A stretch of DNA of 37,584 nucleotides from CAYVMN01 sp043808585 (GCA_043808585.1 JAZDES010000164.1:1-37584), one strand, 5' to 3'. Counted from the stretch's first letter, positions 25,728 to 35,111 are shown. Numbers and translations: made by a program. The notes: generated from the letters alone by a model not told the origin.

Positions 25728-26540
25728 TTAATGCCCAGCAATGGCAGCAATCCTTCTGAAATATTCTTCCCCGCCAATTACATATGAGTCGTTATGGCCC
25801 GCCCCCTTCAAGGCGTAAAAGGCCTTTGGCTCCTTTGAAGCGGCAAACAATTGCTCTCCCATTTTGAAAGGTACAATCCGGTCTGCATCCCCATGAATGA
25901 TAAGTTTGGGAACCCTGACGCGGGCAATTTTTTCAAGGTTATTGTAGTTGGAAGGCAGTAAGAAAGAAAAGAGATTAAACGGGAACATGGTCTCTGCCAT
26001 CCCTTTTGTTGAGGTAAACCCGCTTTCAATAATGACGGCCTTGACAGCTCTTGTTAAGGCTACCTCGATGGCGACAGCTGCACCAAGAGACCGGCCAAAA
26101 AGGACGATTTTGTCGGGCGGAAAACGCACCTTTTGAACCAGATAATCGTAAGCGGCCTGTCCATCAGTGTAAATTCCCGTTTCAGAAGGTGCGCCACTAC
26201 TTTTTCCATAGCCCCTGTAATCGAAGATAAAGACCTGAAGCCCCTTTTCTAAAAGCAACCGAATATTATCAAGACGGTGTGAGATATTCCCCGCGTTGCC
26301 ATGACAGAAGAGGATGACAGGGGAGCCCTTTTCTTGATGGAAAAACCAGCCATGCAGCCTTTTCCTGTCCTCGGTACCAAAAAAGACATCCCGGTACTTC
26401 AAATGGAGCGCCTCGGGAGTCAGATCAAAGGAAGAATCAGGAAAGAAGACGAAAAAGTTCTCAACCCTGGAATAGAAGAGAAAAAAAGAGGCGAACAAGA
26501 AAGCTATCAGGCATAAGAGGCCCACCCATTTTATCGGCAT
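25728..26540 (-). CDS. Membrane-anchored alpha/beta hydrolase (BEM46/ABHD13-like)
   Basis: About 270 residues, with one N-terminal transmembrane helix (residues 5-26) and an alpha/beta hydrolase domain. The nucleophile is S151 in GRSLGA, the oxyanion region is HGNAGN, and the acid and histidine are D220 (HGDADRIVP) and H249 (GAGHND). The ATG at 26540 with TAAGG upstream is preferred to a TTG at 26546. Substrate unknown; likely an esterase or thioesterase facing the periplasm. No operon partner. Confidence 0.85.
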   Translation of the reverse strand: MPIKWVGLLCLIAFLFASFFLFYSRVENFFVFFPDSSFDLTPEALHLKYRDVFFGTEDRKRLHGWFFHQEKGSPVILFCHGNAGNISHRLDNIRLLLEKGLQVFIFDYRGYGKSSGAPSETGIYTDGQAAYDYLVQKVRFPPDKIVLFGRSLGAAVAIEVALTRAVKAVIIESGFTSTKGMAETMFPFNLFSFLLPSNYNNLEKIARVRVPKLIIHGDADRIVPFKMGEQLFAASKEPKAFYALKGAGHNDSYVIGGEEYFRRIAAIAGH

Positions 26541-26754
26541 CGTCAATACCTTACCAGGTTACCCTATTGAAACTTAGGCCAAAAACCATTTGAAATCATA
26601 TGGTGTATCGATTAAGAAATATCAATAATCTCATATACAGAATTCAAGACTATTGTCAAATATCGAATACAGCAGTATTGATTATCCTAAATAATCAGAT
26701 TAACGTTATGCGGCCTTTGCCATTCAAAAGCTTACTTAGGGGGAGGTTTCCAAA

Positions 26755-27711
26755 TTGACGGGCATCCCAACCATAGATGAAATTAGAAATGCGGCAGATC
26801 GTATTCGTCCCTATATACACCGAACGCCAGTTCTCACGTGCGACGGGATCAACAGGATGGTGGGAGGAGAAATCTATTTTAAGTGTGAAAACTTCCAGAA
26901 AGTAGGTGCATTCAAGATTCGAGGTGCAACAAACGCGGTATTCTCCCTAAGCGATCGAGAGGCCTCCCGTGGTGTGGCAACTCATTCATCAGGCAATCAT
27001 GCGGCCGCTCTGGCCCTTGCTGCCCGTTTGAGAGGGATTCCGGCGTATGTGGTGATGCCAGAAAATGCCCCGGAGGTCAAGAAGGCCGCCGTGGCTGCCT
27101 ACGGAGCGGAGATAACCTTTAGCGCTCCGTCTCTTCAAGCGCGAGAGGAGTGTCTTGCCCGTATTGTTGACAGAACCGGCGCCGGATTCATCCCTCCCTA
27201 TAATGATTATCGCGTTATCGCTGGACAGGGCACAGCTGTCCTGGAGCTACTCGAAGGGGTTAGCAGGCTGGATATGGTCATGACCCCGATAGGGGGGGGT
27301 GGTTTGACGAGTGGTACAGCGTTGGCTATTCATGGCCTTTCGCCTGAAAGCAGGATGATAGCTGTCGAGCCGGAAGGGGCAGACGATGCCCATCGGTCGT
27401 TTCAGGCCAAAAGGCTCATTCCATCCGAAAATCCTAATACCATCGCGGACGGACTCCTAACCTCGCTCGGTGACAAGACCTTCCAAATCGTGATGGATTA
27501 CGTGGACGACATTGTTACGGTGAGCGAAGAAGGCATTATTAGAGCAATGCGAACAATCTGGGAGCGAATGAAAATCGTGATTGAACCCTCGGCGGCAGTG
27601 CCACTGGGTGCGATTCTCACCCATCGATTCAGTGTCGTGGGAAAACGTGTTGGAATAATCCTCTCCGGGGGCAACGTGGACCTGGATAAATTGCCCTGGC
27701 TCAGGTTGTAA
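26755..27711 (+). CDS. Threonine/serine dehydratase-like PLP enzyme
   Basis: A 318-residue fold-type II PLP enzyme. The PLP lysine is K54 in FKIRGA, the phosphate and substrate loop is SSGNHAAA near 78-85, and the glycine loop GGGGLTSG follows. It has no C-terminal regulatory ACT domain, so it resembles the catabolic threonine dehydratases and serine racemases rather than the biosynthetic IlvA. Start is TTG at 26755 with GGGGGAGG eight bases upstream. The upstream gap (26541-26754) is AT-rich without a clear promoter. The next gene begins 12 bases after its stop. Confidence 0.88.
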   Translation: MTGIPTIDEIRNAADRIRPYIHRTPVLTCDGINRMVGGEIYFKCENFQKVGAFKIRGATNAVFSLSDREASRGVATHSSGNHAAALALAARLRGIPAYVVMPENAPEVKKAAVAAYGAEITFSAPSLQAREECLARIVDRTGAGFIPPYNDYRVIAGQGTAVLELLEGVSRLDMVMTPIGGGGLTSGTALAIHGLSPESRMIAVEPEGADDAHRSFQAKRLIPSENPNTIADGLLTSLGDKTFQIVMDYVDDIVTVSEEGIIRAMRTIWERMKIVIEPSAAVPLGAILTHRFSVVGKRVGIILSGGNVDLDKLPWLRL

Positions 27712-27723
27712 CCATAGTTGGGC

Positions 27724-28683
27724 ATGTCTGGCATAGAAGGAAAAATACGGCTTGGGATAAGTTCTTGCCTTCTTGGGGAGGAGGTGCGCTACGATGGGGG
27801 GCACAAGCTGGATAGGTTTTTGCGGGATACGCTCGGTAAATATGTGGAATACGTGCCCGTCTGCCCGGAAGTGGAGTGCGGCCTAGGGGTACCAAGGGAG
27901 GCCATGCGTCTTGAAGGAAAAATAGAATCGCCGCGGCTCGTTACCAATCGCACGAAAGTGGACCATACCAAGCGCATGCTCACCTGGGCCAGGAGACGCG
28001 TAAAGGAACTTGAGAAGGAAGATCTCTGGGGCTTCATATTCAAGAGCGGCTCCCCCAGCAGCGGAATGGAGCGGGTCAAGGTCTACCGTGATAGTCGCAT
28101 GCCGGTGAAGAATGGCGTTGGCATGTTCGCTCGGGTCTTTATGGAGCACTTCCCTCTAATTCCGGTCGAGGAGGATGGACGCCTCTACGATCCTGCTCTC
28201 AGAGAGAACTTCATAGAGCGCATATTTACCTTGATGCGATGGCGTGAGGTAAGGGCCGCGAAGAGAGCGCTGGGTCCAGTCGTGGGCTTTCACACCCAGC
28301 ACAAACTACTAATCCTTTCCCATAGTGAAAGGCATTCCCGGCTCATGGGAAAGATCGTAGCAGCCGGAAAAGGGCTGCCCCTGGACGAGCTGTTCACTCA
28401 GTATGAAAGGCTTCTTATGGAGGCCCTGAAGCTCAAATCCACGCGGAGAAAAAATATCAACGTACTTCAACACATGATGGGTTACTTCAAAAAACAGATC
28501 ACTACAGACGAAAAGCAGGAAATCCTCGAACTCCTTGATGCGTATCGTGAAGGCTATATTCCCCTGACTGTACCGGTGACCCTCATGAACCACTACGTTC
28601 GAAAATACAGGCAGACCTACCTTCAGGAGCAGGTGTACCTAAACCCTCACCCGGTCGCACTACAACTGCGGAATCATGCCTAG
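27724..28683 (+). CDS. DUF523-DUF1722 fusion protein
   Basis: About 319 residues. Residues 7-150 form a DUF523 domain (thiouracil desulfidase TudS family in characterised members, iron-sulfur dependent). Residues about 175-310 form a DUF1722 (YbgA-like) domain. Cysteines C15 (SSCLLG) and C47 (CPEV) are retained. The usual SPSCG reads SPSSG (110-114), so its cysteine is replaced by serine, while an extra cysteine C52 appears in EVECGLG. Cluster ligands may therefore be rearranged. The start at 27724 is an ATG; a TTG at 27718 is possible. It follows the dehydratase gene closely and probably shares its transcript. Confidence 0.85.
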   Translation: MSGIEGKIRLGISSCLLGEEVRYDGGHKLDRFLRDTLGKYVEYVPVCPEVECGLGVPREAMRLEGKIESPRLVTNRTKVDHTKRMLTWARRRVKELEKEDLWGFIFKSGSPSSGMERVKVYRDSRMPVKNGVGMFARVFMEHFPLIPVEEDGRLYDPALRENFIERIFTLMRWREVRAAKRALGPVVGFHTQHKLLILSHSERHSRLMGKIVAAGKGLPLDELFTQYERLLMEALKLKSTRRKNINVLQHMMGYFKKQITTDEKQEILELLDAYREGYIPLTVPVTLMNHYVRKYRQTYLQEQVYLNPHPVALQLRNHA

Positions 28684-28719
28684 TTTATATCCTTTCAGGA
28701 AATGTCAGGAGGAGCGCTT

Positions 28720-29613
28720 ATGCGAGTACGCCAAGCGGGTAAAATATGCGAAAAACTCTGGGCCTTAGGGCGTGAGGAGTCATTCATCTATGTAGTGGTG
28801 GGAAGAGATCATTCCATGATTGTGAATGGAGGCATCAGCGCCATTGTTCTAGATGTACTTGAGCAACTGGAGACATTCGGTATCGATGAGGAACGGATAA
28901 CAAAAATCCTGATCTTACATGCCCACTTTGATCACGTGGGGGTTGTGCCTTTTTTCAGGCGTCGTCGTCCAGACATGGAAATTTTTGCATCAGAGAGGGC
29001 ATGGGATCTTTTGGGCACCTCCAGAGTCCGCAAAACCATCAACGAATTGAGCCGTGCTGTTGCAAAAAGGGTTGGGGCTAAAGAGGTTTATGAAAAATAC
29101 GACCTGGAATGGAAAGACGATATCTCCGGAGCCGCTGTATATGAGGGAGATCGAATCAGTCTTGGGGATATTCAAGTCCAGATTCATGAAACACCCGGAC
29201 ATTCCTCCTGCTCCATTTCGGCCTACCTGCCTGAACTGAAGGCCCTTTTCGCATCAGATGCGGGCGGTATTCCTTACAGGGACACGATCATCGCCTCTGG
29301 GAACTCCAACTACACGGATTTTCAACAGAGTCTTGAAAAGCTCAAGGATCTGGATGTGGAATATGCCTGCGCTGATCACTACGGCTACTTGACCGGAACC
29401 GAGGCCCGGAACTTCATACATGACACCATAAGGGAGGCCGAAGAACGTCGAAAGTCCATTGAGAAGATCTATCGCCGCACAAGAGACGTTGATGCCACCG
29501 TACAGGAAATGGTGGAGGCATTTTATAAGGAGAATCCGGACTATCTTCTTACCCCTGAGATCAGCCGTGGGGTTTACCGCCAGATCGTACGTCACATTGC
29601 CAGCAGCATGTGA
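28720..29613 (+). CDS. Metallo-beta-lactamase-fold hydrolase
   Basis: A 297-residue MBL-fold protein with a two-metal site: HAHFDH (67-72), the later histidine in GHSSCS, the aspartate in SDAGG, and ADHYGY near the end of the domain. The last ninety residues are a helical tail. The start at 28720 has AGGAGG eight bases upstream; an ATG at 28702 lies before that site and is less likely. Function within this very diverse fold cannot be assigned. It follows the DUF523-DUF1722 gene by 36 bases. Confidence 0.85.
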   Translation: MRVRQAGKICEKLWALGREESFIYVVVGRDHSMIVNGGISAIVLDVLEQLETFGIDEERITKILILHAHFDHVGVVPFFRRRRPDMEIFASERAWDLLGTSRVRKTINELSRAVAKRVGAKEVYEKYDLEWKDDISGAAVYEGDRISLGDIQVQIHETPGHSSCSISAYLPELKALFASDAGGIPYRDTIIASGNSNYTDFQQSLEKLKDLDVEYACADHYGYLTGTEARNFIHDTIREAEERRKSIEKIYRRTRDVDATVQEMVEAFYKENPDYLLTPEISRGVYRQIVRHIASSM

Positions 29614-30107
29614 AACGGCGTTAACGTTTCCACGCACTCGCACAAATTAGACCTTAGGTATCGCTTTAGCCCTTTGAAAACACTGAGGAGTAAGATGACA
29701 GACCGTGAGGGTCTTTTTTCCAAAGGACGTAACCCAAACTCTTCATCCCGATGTAATCGGGAGCACGCCCCCTTACCTTTAAATATCCCGATGTAATCGG
29801 GACACAGGCAGGGGAGAGGAAAAAAGACCCTCGCGGTCCCCTGCCTTTCTTTCAAAACGCTAAAGTGTTACTCTTTTTTTAATATCTGTTGTACACACCC
29901 TTGATCCCCAGTTGTCAAGCCCCTCCTATCCACTTCGAAGGGACAAGACAGCAGTTGGGGCGCTTTTGAAGAGACATCCGATCTGTCAAGAAAACGGTTC
30001 ATCTGCAAGGCTGGGTTTTTTTTCCAAATGGACAACGGAAAATGACTGGTCTAGAATCGAATGAAAGATCGCATCATATTTCTTTTAACTTCTGTATCGA
30101 GGTGATC
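29614..30107. other. Intergenic region with an inverted-repeat element
   Basis: A 494-base gap. The part at 29701-29838 is an inverted-repeat element, listed separately. After it, at about 29850-29890, a weak hairpin followed by seven T could end the upstream transcript. The rest shows no gene. Short open frames here come from the palindromes. Confidence 0.5.
29701..29838. repeat. MITE-like element with 21-bp inverted ends and internal palindromes
   Basis: The 21 bases at 29701-29721 recur in inverse orientation at 29818-29838 with one mismatch. Inside are two identical copies of a palindrome with arms TCCCGAT/ATCGGGA around GTA, at 29745-29762 and 29785-29802, 40 bases apart. A third inverted pair, GGCAGGGG (29807-29814) and CCCCTGCC (29838-29845), overlaps the right end. 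This is a different family from the repeats at 4791-5038. It could be a mobile miniature element or a large structured RNA. Confidence 0.65.
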
Positions 30108-30857
30108 ATGAGGCTAAAGGGAAAAGTAGCGCTTATCACGGGCGGTAGTCGGGGTATTGGTCGTTCCATAGGGAAATTGTTCGCAGAAGAAGGGGCCAGG
30201 GTGGCGATAAATTACCTCACTTCTGAGGAAGGAGCCAAAAACCTCGCGGATGAAATCCATAAACTGGGCGGAGAGGCGCAGGTCATAAGAGCGGATGTCT
30301 CAATGGCAGACCAGGTCAAAAAGATGGTTCAAGAAGTTGTCGAAAAACTTGGCACCATAGATATCCTGGTCAATAATGCAGGGATATGGATGAAAACTAC
30401 TTTCCTCACATCTACCGAGGAAATATGGGACAAAACATTGGACACCAACTTGAAGGGTGCATACCTATGCGCCAAACAGGTTGCCCCCATCATGCTCAAC
30501 AAGAAGAAAGGCAAGATTATCAATATGTCCTCAGTTGCCGGATTGGCAGAGAAAACAGCCGTCAGCAACACCCCATACGTTGTTTCCAAGACCGGCATCA
30601 TAGGCCTGACCCGATCGCTCGCAGTAAGCCTTGGTCCCCATATAAACGTAAACGCCATCTGTCCTGGCGTCATAGAAAGCGACATGACTCAATCTTTGCC
30701 GGTTGAAATAACGCGAATACAGGCTGAGGAATCCATTTTGAGGAGGATCGGTAAACCGGACGAGGTAGCGAGAGCAGCCCTTTTTCTGGCATCTGATGAT
30801 GCGAACTTTATAACCGGGGAGATTCTGACGGTATCCGGCGGCAGGCCAATTCGGTAG
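30108..30857 (+). CDS. Short-chain dehydrogenase/reductase, FabG-like
   Basis: A 249-residue classical SDR. The nucleotide-binding motif is TGGSRGIG (11-18), NNAG is at 89-92, and the catalytic residues are S142, Y157 and K161 (YVVSK). The PG motif ICPGVIESDM is present, and the C-terminal TGEILTVSGG is typical of 3-oxoacyl-ACP reductases. Its specific substrate is unclear, as it stands alone and not in a fatty acid operon. The ATG at 30108 with GAGGTGAT upstream is chosen; an in-frame ATG at 30042 adds atypical sequence. Confidence 0.9.
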   Translation: MRLKGKVALITGGSRGIGRSIGKLFAEEGARVAINYLTSEEGAKNLADEIHKLGGEAQVIRADVSMADQVKKMVQEVVEKLGTIDILVNNAGIWMKTTFLTSTEEIWDKTLDTNLKGAYLCAKQVAPIMLNKKKGKIINMSSVAGLAEKTAVSNTPYVVSKTGIIGLTRSLAVSLGPHINVNAICPGVIESDMTQSLPVEITRIQAEESILRRIGKPDEVARAALFLASDDANFITGEILTVSGGRPIR

Positions 30858-31103
30858 ACGACGCGATATATTGAACAACGATCTGAGTCTCCCAAAAGAA
30901 ACCAATCTTTTCACCAACTCCTCTTGTTATGACTGGTGGTGGCTTGATTGTGCAAAGACCTTATACCGGGCCCAGAGGGGCCTCAACCCTTGCATGAGCA
31001 AGTCCTTGTGCTGTAAGATGGTATCCACGTCATAACGGTCCCTTTGTTCACTCGGGAGACAAGAGACCCACGGTTTTGTGGGGACGGCGGTCTGAGTTAT
31101 AGG

Positions 31104-32543
31104 ATGACCACGAGAAGGCAACGAAGCAAAGGCATCCCGGGCCTGGTCCGGGAGACGAGAAGGACCTTTTTTTCATGGATCTGGACAGAACCCAGATCCA
31201 AAATCCCCCGTTGGCAGGTTCCATTTAATGTGGTCTTTAGGATTCTGTTTATCGTGGTTGAACAAATGCGGATCGAGGCTATTACCCTGCGGGCCAGGGG
31301 ACTGACGCTGATGGTCTTTATTTCCATAGTGCCGATGCTTGCACTCGGGACAGCCGTTTTAAAGGGTCTTGGGGATGAAGGAAAGTCGCGCGTGGAAGTC
31401 TACCGTTTTTTTGACAGGCTGCTTGCCTTCGACTCCCTGAAAGAAACGCAAGATCACGCTTCTTCTGATGAGAACAATGGGAAAAAAGGACAAGGGCAAG
31501 GCCAGGACGCTTCAAAGGCCCTGGCTCAAGAGGCATTGTCAATACACTTGAGGACGGCTGTAGACAAGGTATTCAATTATGTGGATCGAACAAATTTTGC
31601 GACCCTTGGATTGGCCGGAATCCTGGGAATAATTATTATTGTGATTCCGTTTTTTGGCAGCCTTGAGCAGTCAATGAATGCCATATGGCAGGTCGAAAAG
31701 GAACGCCCCCTGGGACTCAAGATACTAAATTATCTAGGGGTAATGATCTTGCTACCGATAGCGATAAACGTGGGCCTTGCGGCAATGACTGTCCTTGAAA
31801 GTCCGGGGTTGCTCGGCAGGTTGAAGGCCGTCCTTCCCGGAGCATGGATGGAACCTCTTTTGCTGAAGATGGTTCCAGGGGCGGTTGTGGTCTTGACATT
31901 TACCGTCCTTTATCGATTTCTCCCCAACACGAGAGTCCCGCGCCTGTCCGCATTTATTGGCGGTCTTTTCGGTGGCATCGCCTGGATATTGGTCCAGGCC
32001 CTATATCTGAAGCTACAGATCGGGGTAGCACGGTATAATGCCATTTATGGTTCCTTCGCGACTGTTCCCCTCTTTCTTTTGTGGATATATGTGGGATGGA
32101 TTATCTTCTTGGCAGGGGCAGAGCTGTCCTTTGCCATAAAGACCTGGCACGTGTATGTCCCAAGAAGAGGTGTTCTGACCAGCGGTTCCCGGCTGGCACT
32201 GTGTATAGACGTGCTTATTGCGGTCTTTGAGCAATTCAAAAGAAGAGAGATGGCAAATCGTGAGAGCCTATCTCTCCGCCTCCGCCAACCAGAGAATCAG
32301 GTGGGGCGGGCCTTGAGGGATCTGCTTGAAGCAGGTTTTGTCAGACGCGTGGAAGGGAAGGAGGACGGTTATGTGCCTGCCGGACCGGTAAAAGAGACGG
32401 ACATAGCCGGACTCATCGACATGGTTTATGGCAAGGCAGTAGGGAGTTCTCCGGGGGGGCGGTTGGCTGAAGAGGCACTCGAGGCTGCAAGGTCTGTTCT
32501 GAGCAATCGAAACCTGGCCAATCTATTAAGTCAAGAAATTTAG
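31104..32543 (+). CDS. YihY/UPF0761 family membrane protein
   Basis: A 479-residue protein with about six transmembrane helices (formerly misnamed RNase BN) and a hydrophilic insert rich in Gly, Gln and Asp near residues 110-155. After the membrane part is a C-terminal winged-helix-like region with Arg- and Glu-rich helices. The upstream frame to 31044 passes through a hairpin (CCCAC/GTGGG near 31066-31082) that resembles a worn REP copy, so I start at the ATG at 31104, although its ribosome site is weak. Function unknown. Confidence 0.82.
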   Translation: MTTRRQRSKGIPGLVRETRRTFFSWIWTEPRSKIPRWQVPFNVVFRILFIVVEQMRIEAITLRARGLTLMVFISIVPMLALGTAVLKGLGDEGKSRVEVYRFFDRLLAFDSLKETQDHASSDENNGKKGQGQGQDASKALAQEALSIHLRTAVDKVFNYVDRTNFATLGLAGILGIIIIVIPFFGSLEQSMNAIWQVEKERPLGLKILNYLGVMILLPIAINVGLAAMTVLESPGLLGRLKAVLPGAWMEPLLLKMVPGAVVVLTFTVLYRFLPNTRVPRLSAFIGGLFGGIAWILVQALYLKLQIGVARYNAIYGSFATVPLFLLWIYVGWIIFLAGAELSFAIKTWHVYVPRRGVLTSGSRLALCIDVLIAVFEQFKRREMANRESLSLRLRQPENQVGRALRDLLEAGFVRRVEGKEDGYVPAGPVKETDIAGLIDMVYGKAVGSSPGGRLAEEALEAARSVLSNRNLANLLSQEI

Positions 32544-32566
32544 CTGCTAGTCGCTTTTTATAGTAA

Positions 32567-32595
32567 TTGACTTAAAGAGTGTATTTGTTTATAAT
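32567..32595 (+). promoter_or_regulatory. Strong sigma70-type promoter of the cNMP-PAS/Mla operon
   Basis: TTGACT at 32567-32572 and a perfect TATAAT at 32590-32595, 17 bases apart. Transcription would begin near 32602 with a leader of about 28 bases. The leader has no strong Shine-Dalgarno sequence, which is unusual for such a promoter. No operator is evident. Confidence 0.75.
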
Positions 32596-32629
32596 TGAAA
32601 TATATTAGGCACATAACAAATCAATCCTT

Positions 32630-33946
32630 ATGCTAGATGAAATTCTAAGCAATCCAGCACTGGAAAAATATCTTACCGTTTTCAGGATTGGCCAGACGAT
32701 CTGCCTGGAGGGCGACCCTTCACAGGATCTCTATATCCTGGTTTCAGGAAGAGTGGACGTCATCAAAGGGAAAAACAAGATATCGGAGGTCAGTGAGCGA
32801 GGGTCCCCTATAGGGGAGATGTCCTTCATACTAGGTGCCAAGAGAACGGCAACGCTTAAGGCTGGCAGTGATGTAAAGGTCATCAGAATTCCAAAGGAGG
32901 ACCTGAATTTTTTCCTCAGTGAGTTTCCAGCAGTTGCGAGGGGGATCACAAGGATACTGGCCAAGCGACTCGATAATGTTACCCAGATTGTTTATGGCCT
33001 CAAGGAGTTTTGCAACCAGCTCCCTGACGCTGTGATACTGACCGATCGAGACGGGAAGATCCTGTCATGGAACAGGGCCGCTGAAATCCTGTATGGCAGG
33101 GAGTGGGGTGACCTTAACAAGAGACCTGCGGACGAGATCTATGATGAACCTGCGGCTTACAGAGAATTCCTTGAGGAGGTACAATCCAAGAATTCTGTAA
33201 CCGAAAAGGTTCTCAAGATAAGGCACCCTGAAAAGGGTATACGGTTTATATCAACCAGCACAACTATTTTGTATGACAGCCACCACAACTTCCAGGGTGT
33301 ACTTTCCCTGGGCAGAGACGTCACGTCGGTCGAAAGGCTGGAGAGGAAATATCGGCGGGTCCGAAGCTGGCTCATACCATCTTTCTTATTGCTGGGTATG
33401 CTTGTACTGGCCATATTCTTGGGCTATCCCTACTTTTCAAGGGGCCTGAAGGCAAGAGATATAAAGAAACTGGACCTACAAAATCAGCTGGCAAAAGACT
33501 ATTTTTTCCTCCAAACCCTCTTGGTCGATCCATTTGCTGCCGGCGATAGATTGGAGACGGGCAAACGGATGAAGGAGTTCCTTGCGATTCAGAAAGATGG
33601 TGGAATTCTTTACAAGGGATTGGTCCTGCTCGATAGCGACAAAAAGGTGTTTGAATCCTCTCTCATGAAGGGCGAGAAGGACGCCACCACCATGGTGGGC
33701 AGCAGTTATGCTGGCGTAGAGTTTCAAGGTAGTGAGGGTTCACCGCACAGGGTGCTTACCCCGTACCGTGCAGATAAGGATCACCCCATGGGACGTAAGG
33801 GGCTGGAGATCGCCTTTGTAATGCAAAAGGACTCTCGTTTACTCGGCTGGGTGGTCTTTCAACTAGATTCAGATCTCCTTGGGCGGGAATATGATGTAGA
33901 TGAGGGGGATTTGAGAGAATTCAAATTCACAGGGAAAGGGCCTTAG
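32630..33946 (+). CDS. Cyclic-nucleotide-binding and PAS domain membrane protein
   Basis: A 438-residue protein with an unusual layout. Residues about 10-115 are a cyclic-nucleotide-binding domain with a conserved phosphate cassette (PIGEMSF and KRTAT). Residues about 125-235 are a PAS domain (LPDAVILTDRDGKILSWNRAAEILYG). A single transmembrane helix at about 248-267 follows, then an extracytoplasmic domain of about 170 residues. There is no output domain such as a kinase, GGDEF or helix-turn-helix. It is first in an operon with Mla-type lipid transport genes (the next start is seven bases after its stop). A role sensing a ligand or envelope state for the transporter is inference. Confidence 0.8.
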   Translation: MLDEILSNPALEKYLTVFRIGQTICLEGDPSQDLYILVSGRVDVIKGKNKISEVSERGSPIGEMSFILGAKRTATLKAGSDVKVIRIPKEDLNFFLSEFPAVARGITRILAKRLDNVTQIVYGLKEFCNQLPDAVILTDRDGKILSWNRAAEILYGREWGDLNKRPADEIYDEPAAYREFLEEVQSKNSVTEKVLKIRHPEKGIRFISTSTTILYDSHHNFQGVLSLGRDVTSVERLERKYRRVRSWLIPSFLLLGMLVLAIFLGYPYFSRGLKARDIKKLDLQNQLAKDYFFLQTLLVDPFAAGDRLETGKRMKEFLAIQKDGGILYKGLVLLDSDKKVFESSLMKGEKDATTMVGSSYAGVEFQGSEGSPHRVLTPYRADKDHPMGRKGLEIAFVMQKDSRLLGWVVFQLDSDLLGREYDVDEGDLREFKFTGKGP

Positions 33947-33952
33947 AAATCT

Positions 33953-35098
33953 ATGGAGGTAACCGGCGATCTGCCAGCCTTTCGGTATGAGATGTCCGGA
34001 GGCTATGAAGAAACCGTGCTTCATTTGCATGGGGCAATGGATGCTTCTACTTCGGGTTCTATGATAAGGCAGATAGTCCCGCTAGTAAGGAATCAGCGGC
34101 CAACAATCCTGAAAGTGGACCTTGAGAAGGTGTCCTACGTGGATGATTTTGGCGTCCTGGTCCTTGTGGAGCTAAGGAGGGCCGTGGCCCAGTGGCAGGG
34201 CCGGCTTTATCTCCGAAATGTCAGCCGCGAAGTCAGAGAAACCATCTCAGCACTCAACCTTGACTCCCTTGCTGAGGCGGGCCCATCATTTGTCAGAAAG
34301 CATCATCCAGGTATATTCTTACGGCTCGGTGAGGCAACCCTAGCTCACGCTTCAGATCTCAAATACCTTGTGGCCTTCATAGGGTCTGTCCTAGTATCCT
34401 TGCTCTATGTCTGTTTCCACCCTAAGGCCTTGCGAACGGATGACACAATCGTATGTATGCAGAAAACAGGGGTGGATGCGCTTCCTATTGTCGGCCTGAT
34501 CAGTTTTCTAATGGGCCTTATTATGGCCTTCATGTCGGCGGTTCAACTGGAGCAATTTGGGGCCAACATCTACGTGGCCTCACTGGTAAGCCTGACAATG
34601 GTCCGTGAACTTGGCCCAATTATGACGGCCATCATTGTGGCAGGAAGATCAGGTTCGGCCTTTGCGGCAGAGATAGGGACGATGAAGATCTCTGAAGAGG
34701 TGGATGCGCTCTTTACCATGGGCTTTGACCCGACCCGCTTCCTGGTAGTTCCCAAGGTAATAGCCTCGGTAATTATGGTGCCGATACTGACGTTGTTCTC
34801 CGACCTATTTGCAATTGCGGGGGGACTTGTGGTAGGGGTCTTCATGCTTGATTTGACTGCCAGTGCCTATATCGGACAAACCATCAAGACCTTGAAGCTC
34901 TTTGACGTATTTTGGGGTTTCTTCAAGAGCGGGGTATTTGGTCTTCTTATAGCCTGGATTGGTTGTCTGAAGGGTTTTCAGGTCAGGGGCGGGGCAGCAT
35001 CTGTTGGAGCAGGCACCACATCAGCCGTTGTCAGCAGCATATTTTTGATCATACTGTCAGATTCGGTATTTGCCGTGGTTCTTCGATACTGGGACTAG
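33953..35098 (+). CDS. mlaE: MlaE-type lipid ABC permease with N-terminal STAS domain
   Basis: A 381-residue fusion. Residues about 10-115 are a STAS (MlaB-like) domain. The rest is an MlaE permease (PF02405) of about five membrane helices with the conserved stretch TMVRELGPIMTAIIVAGRSG and EIGTMKISEEVDAL. In E. coli MlaB is separate and its Thr in DTAG matters; here the loop reads YVDDFGV, with Asp at the acceptor place. The protein forms the membrane core of an ABC complex that moves phospholipids between the two membranes. It is directly followed by the ATPase. Confidence 0.93.
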   Translation: MEVTGDLPAFRYEMSGGYEETVLHLHGAMDASTSGSMIRQIVPLVRNQRPTILKVDLEKVSYVDDFGVLVLVELRRAVAQWQGRLYLRNVSREVRETISALNLDSLAEAGPSFVRKHHPGIFLRLGEATLAHASDLKYLVAFIGSVLVSLLYVCFHPKALRTDDTIVCMQKTGVDALPIVGLISFLMGLIMAFMSAVQLEQFGANIYVASLVSLTMVRELGPIMTAIIVAGRSGSAFAAEIGTMKISEEVDALFTMGFDPTRFLVVPKVIASVIMVPILTLFSDLFAIAGGLVVGVFMLDLTASAYIGQTIKTLKLFDVFWGFFKSGVFGLLIAWIGCLKGFQVRGGAASVGAGTTSAVVSSIFLIILSDSVFAVVLRYWD

Positions 35099-35111
35099 GG
35101 AAGGATAGACG

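Noticed and set aside
29592..29855. 87-codon open frame on the minus strand in the gap after the MBL gene
   Set aside because: It reads through the inverted-repeat element and shows no protein-like composition.
30927..31121. 64-codon open frame on the minus strand between the SDR and YihY genes
   Set aside because: Part of it looks protein-like, so a gene remnant is possible, but it has no ribosome site, passes through a hairpin and matches nothing I recognise.
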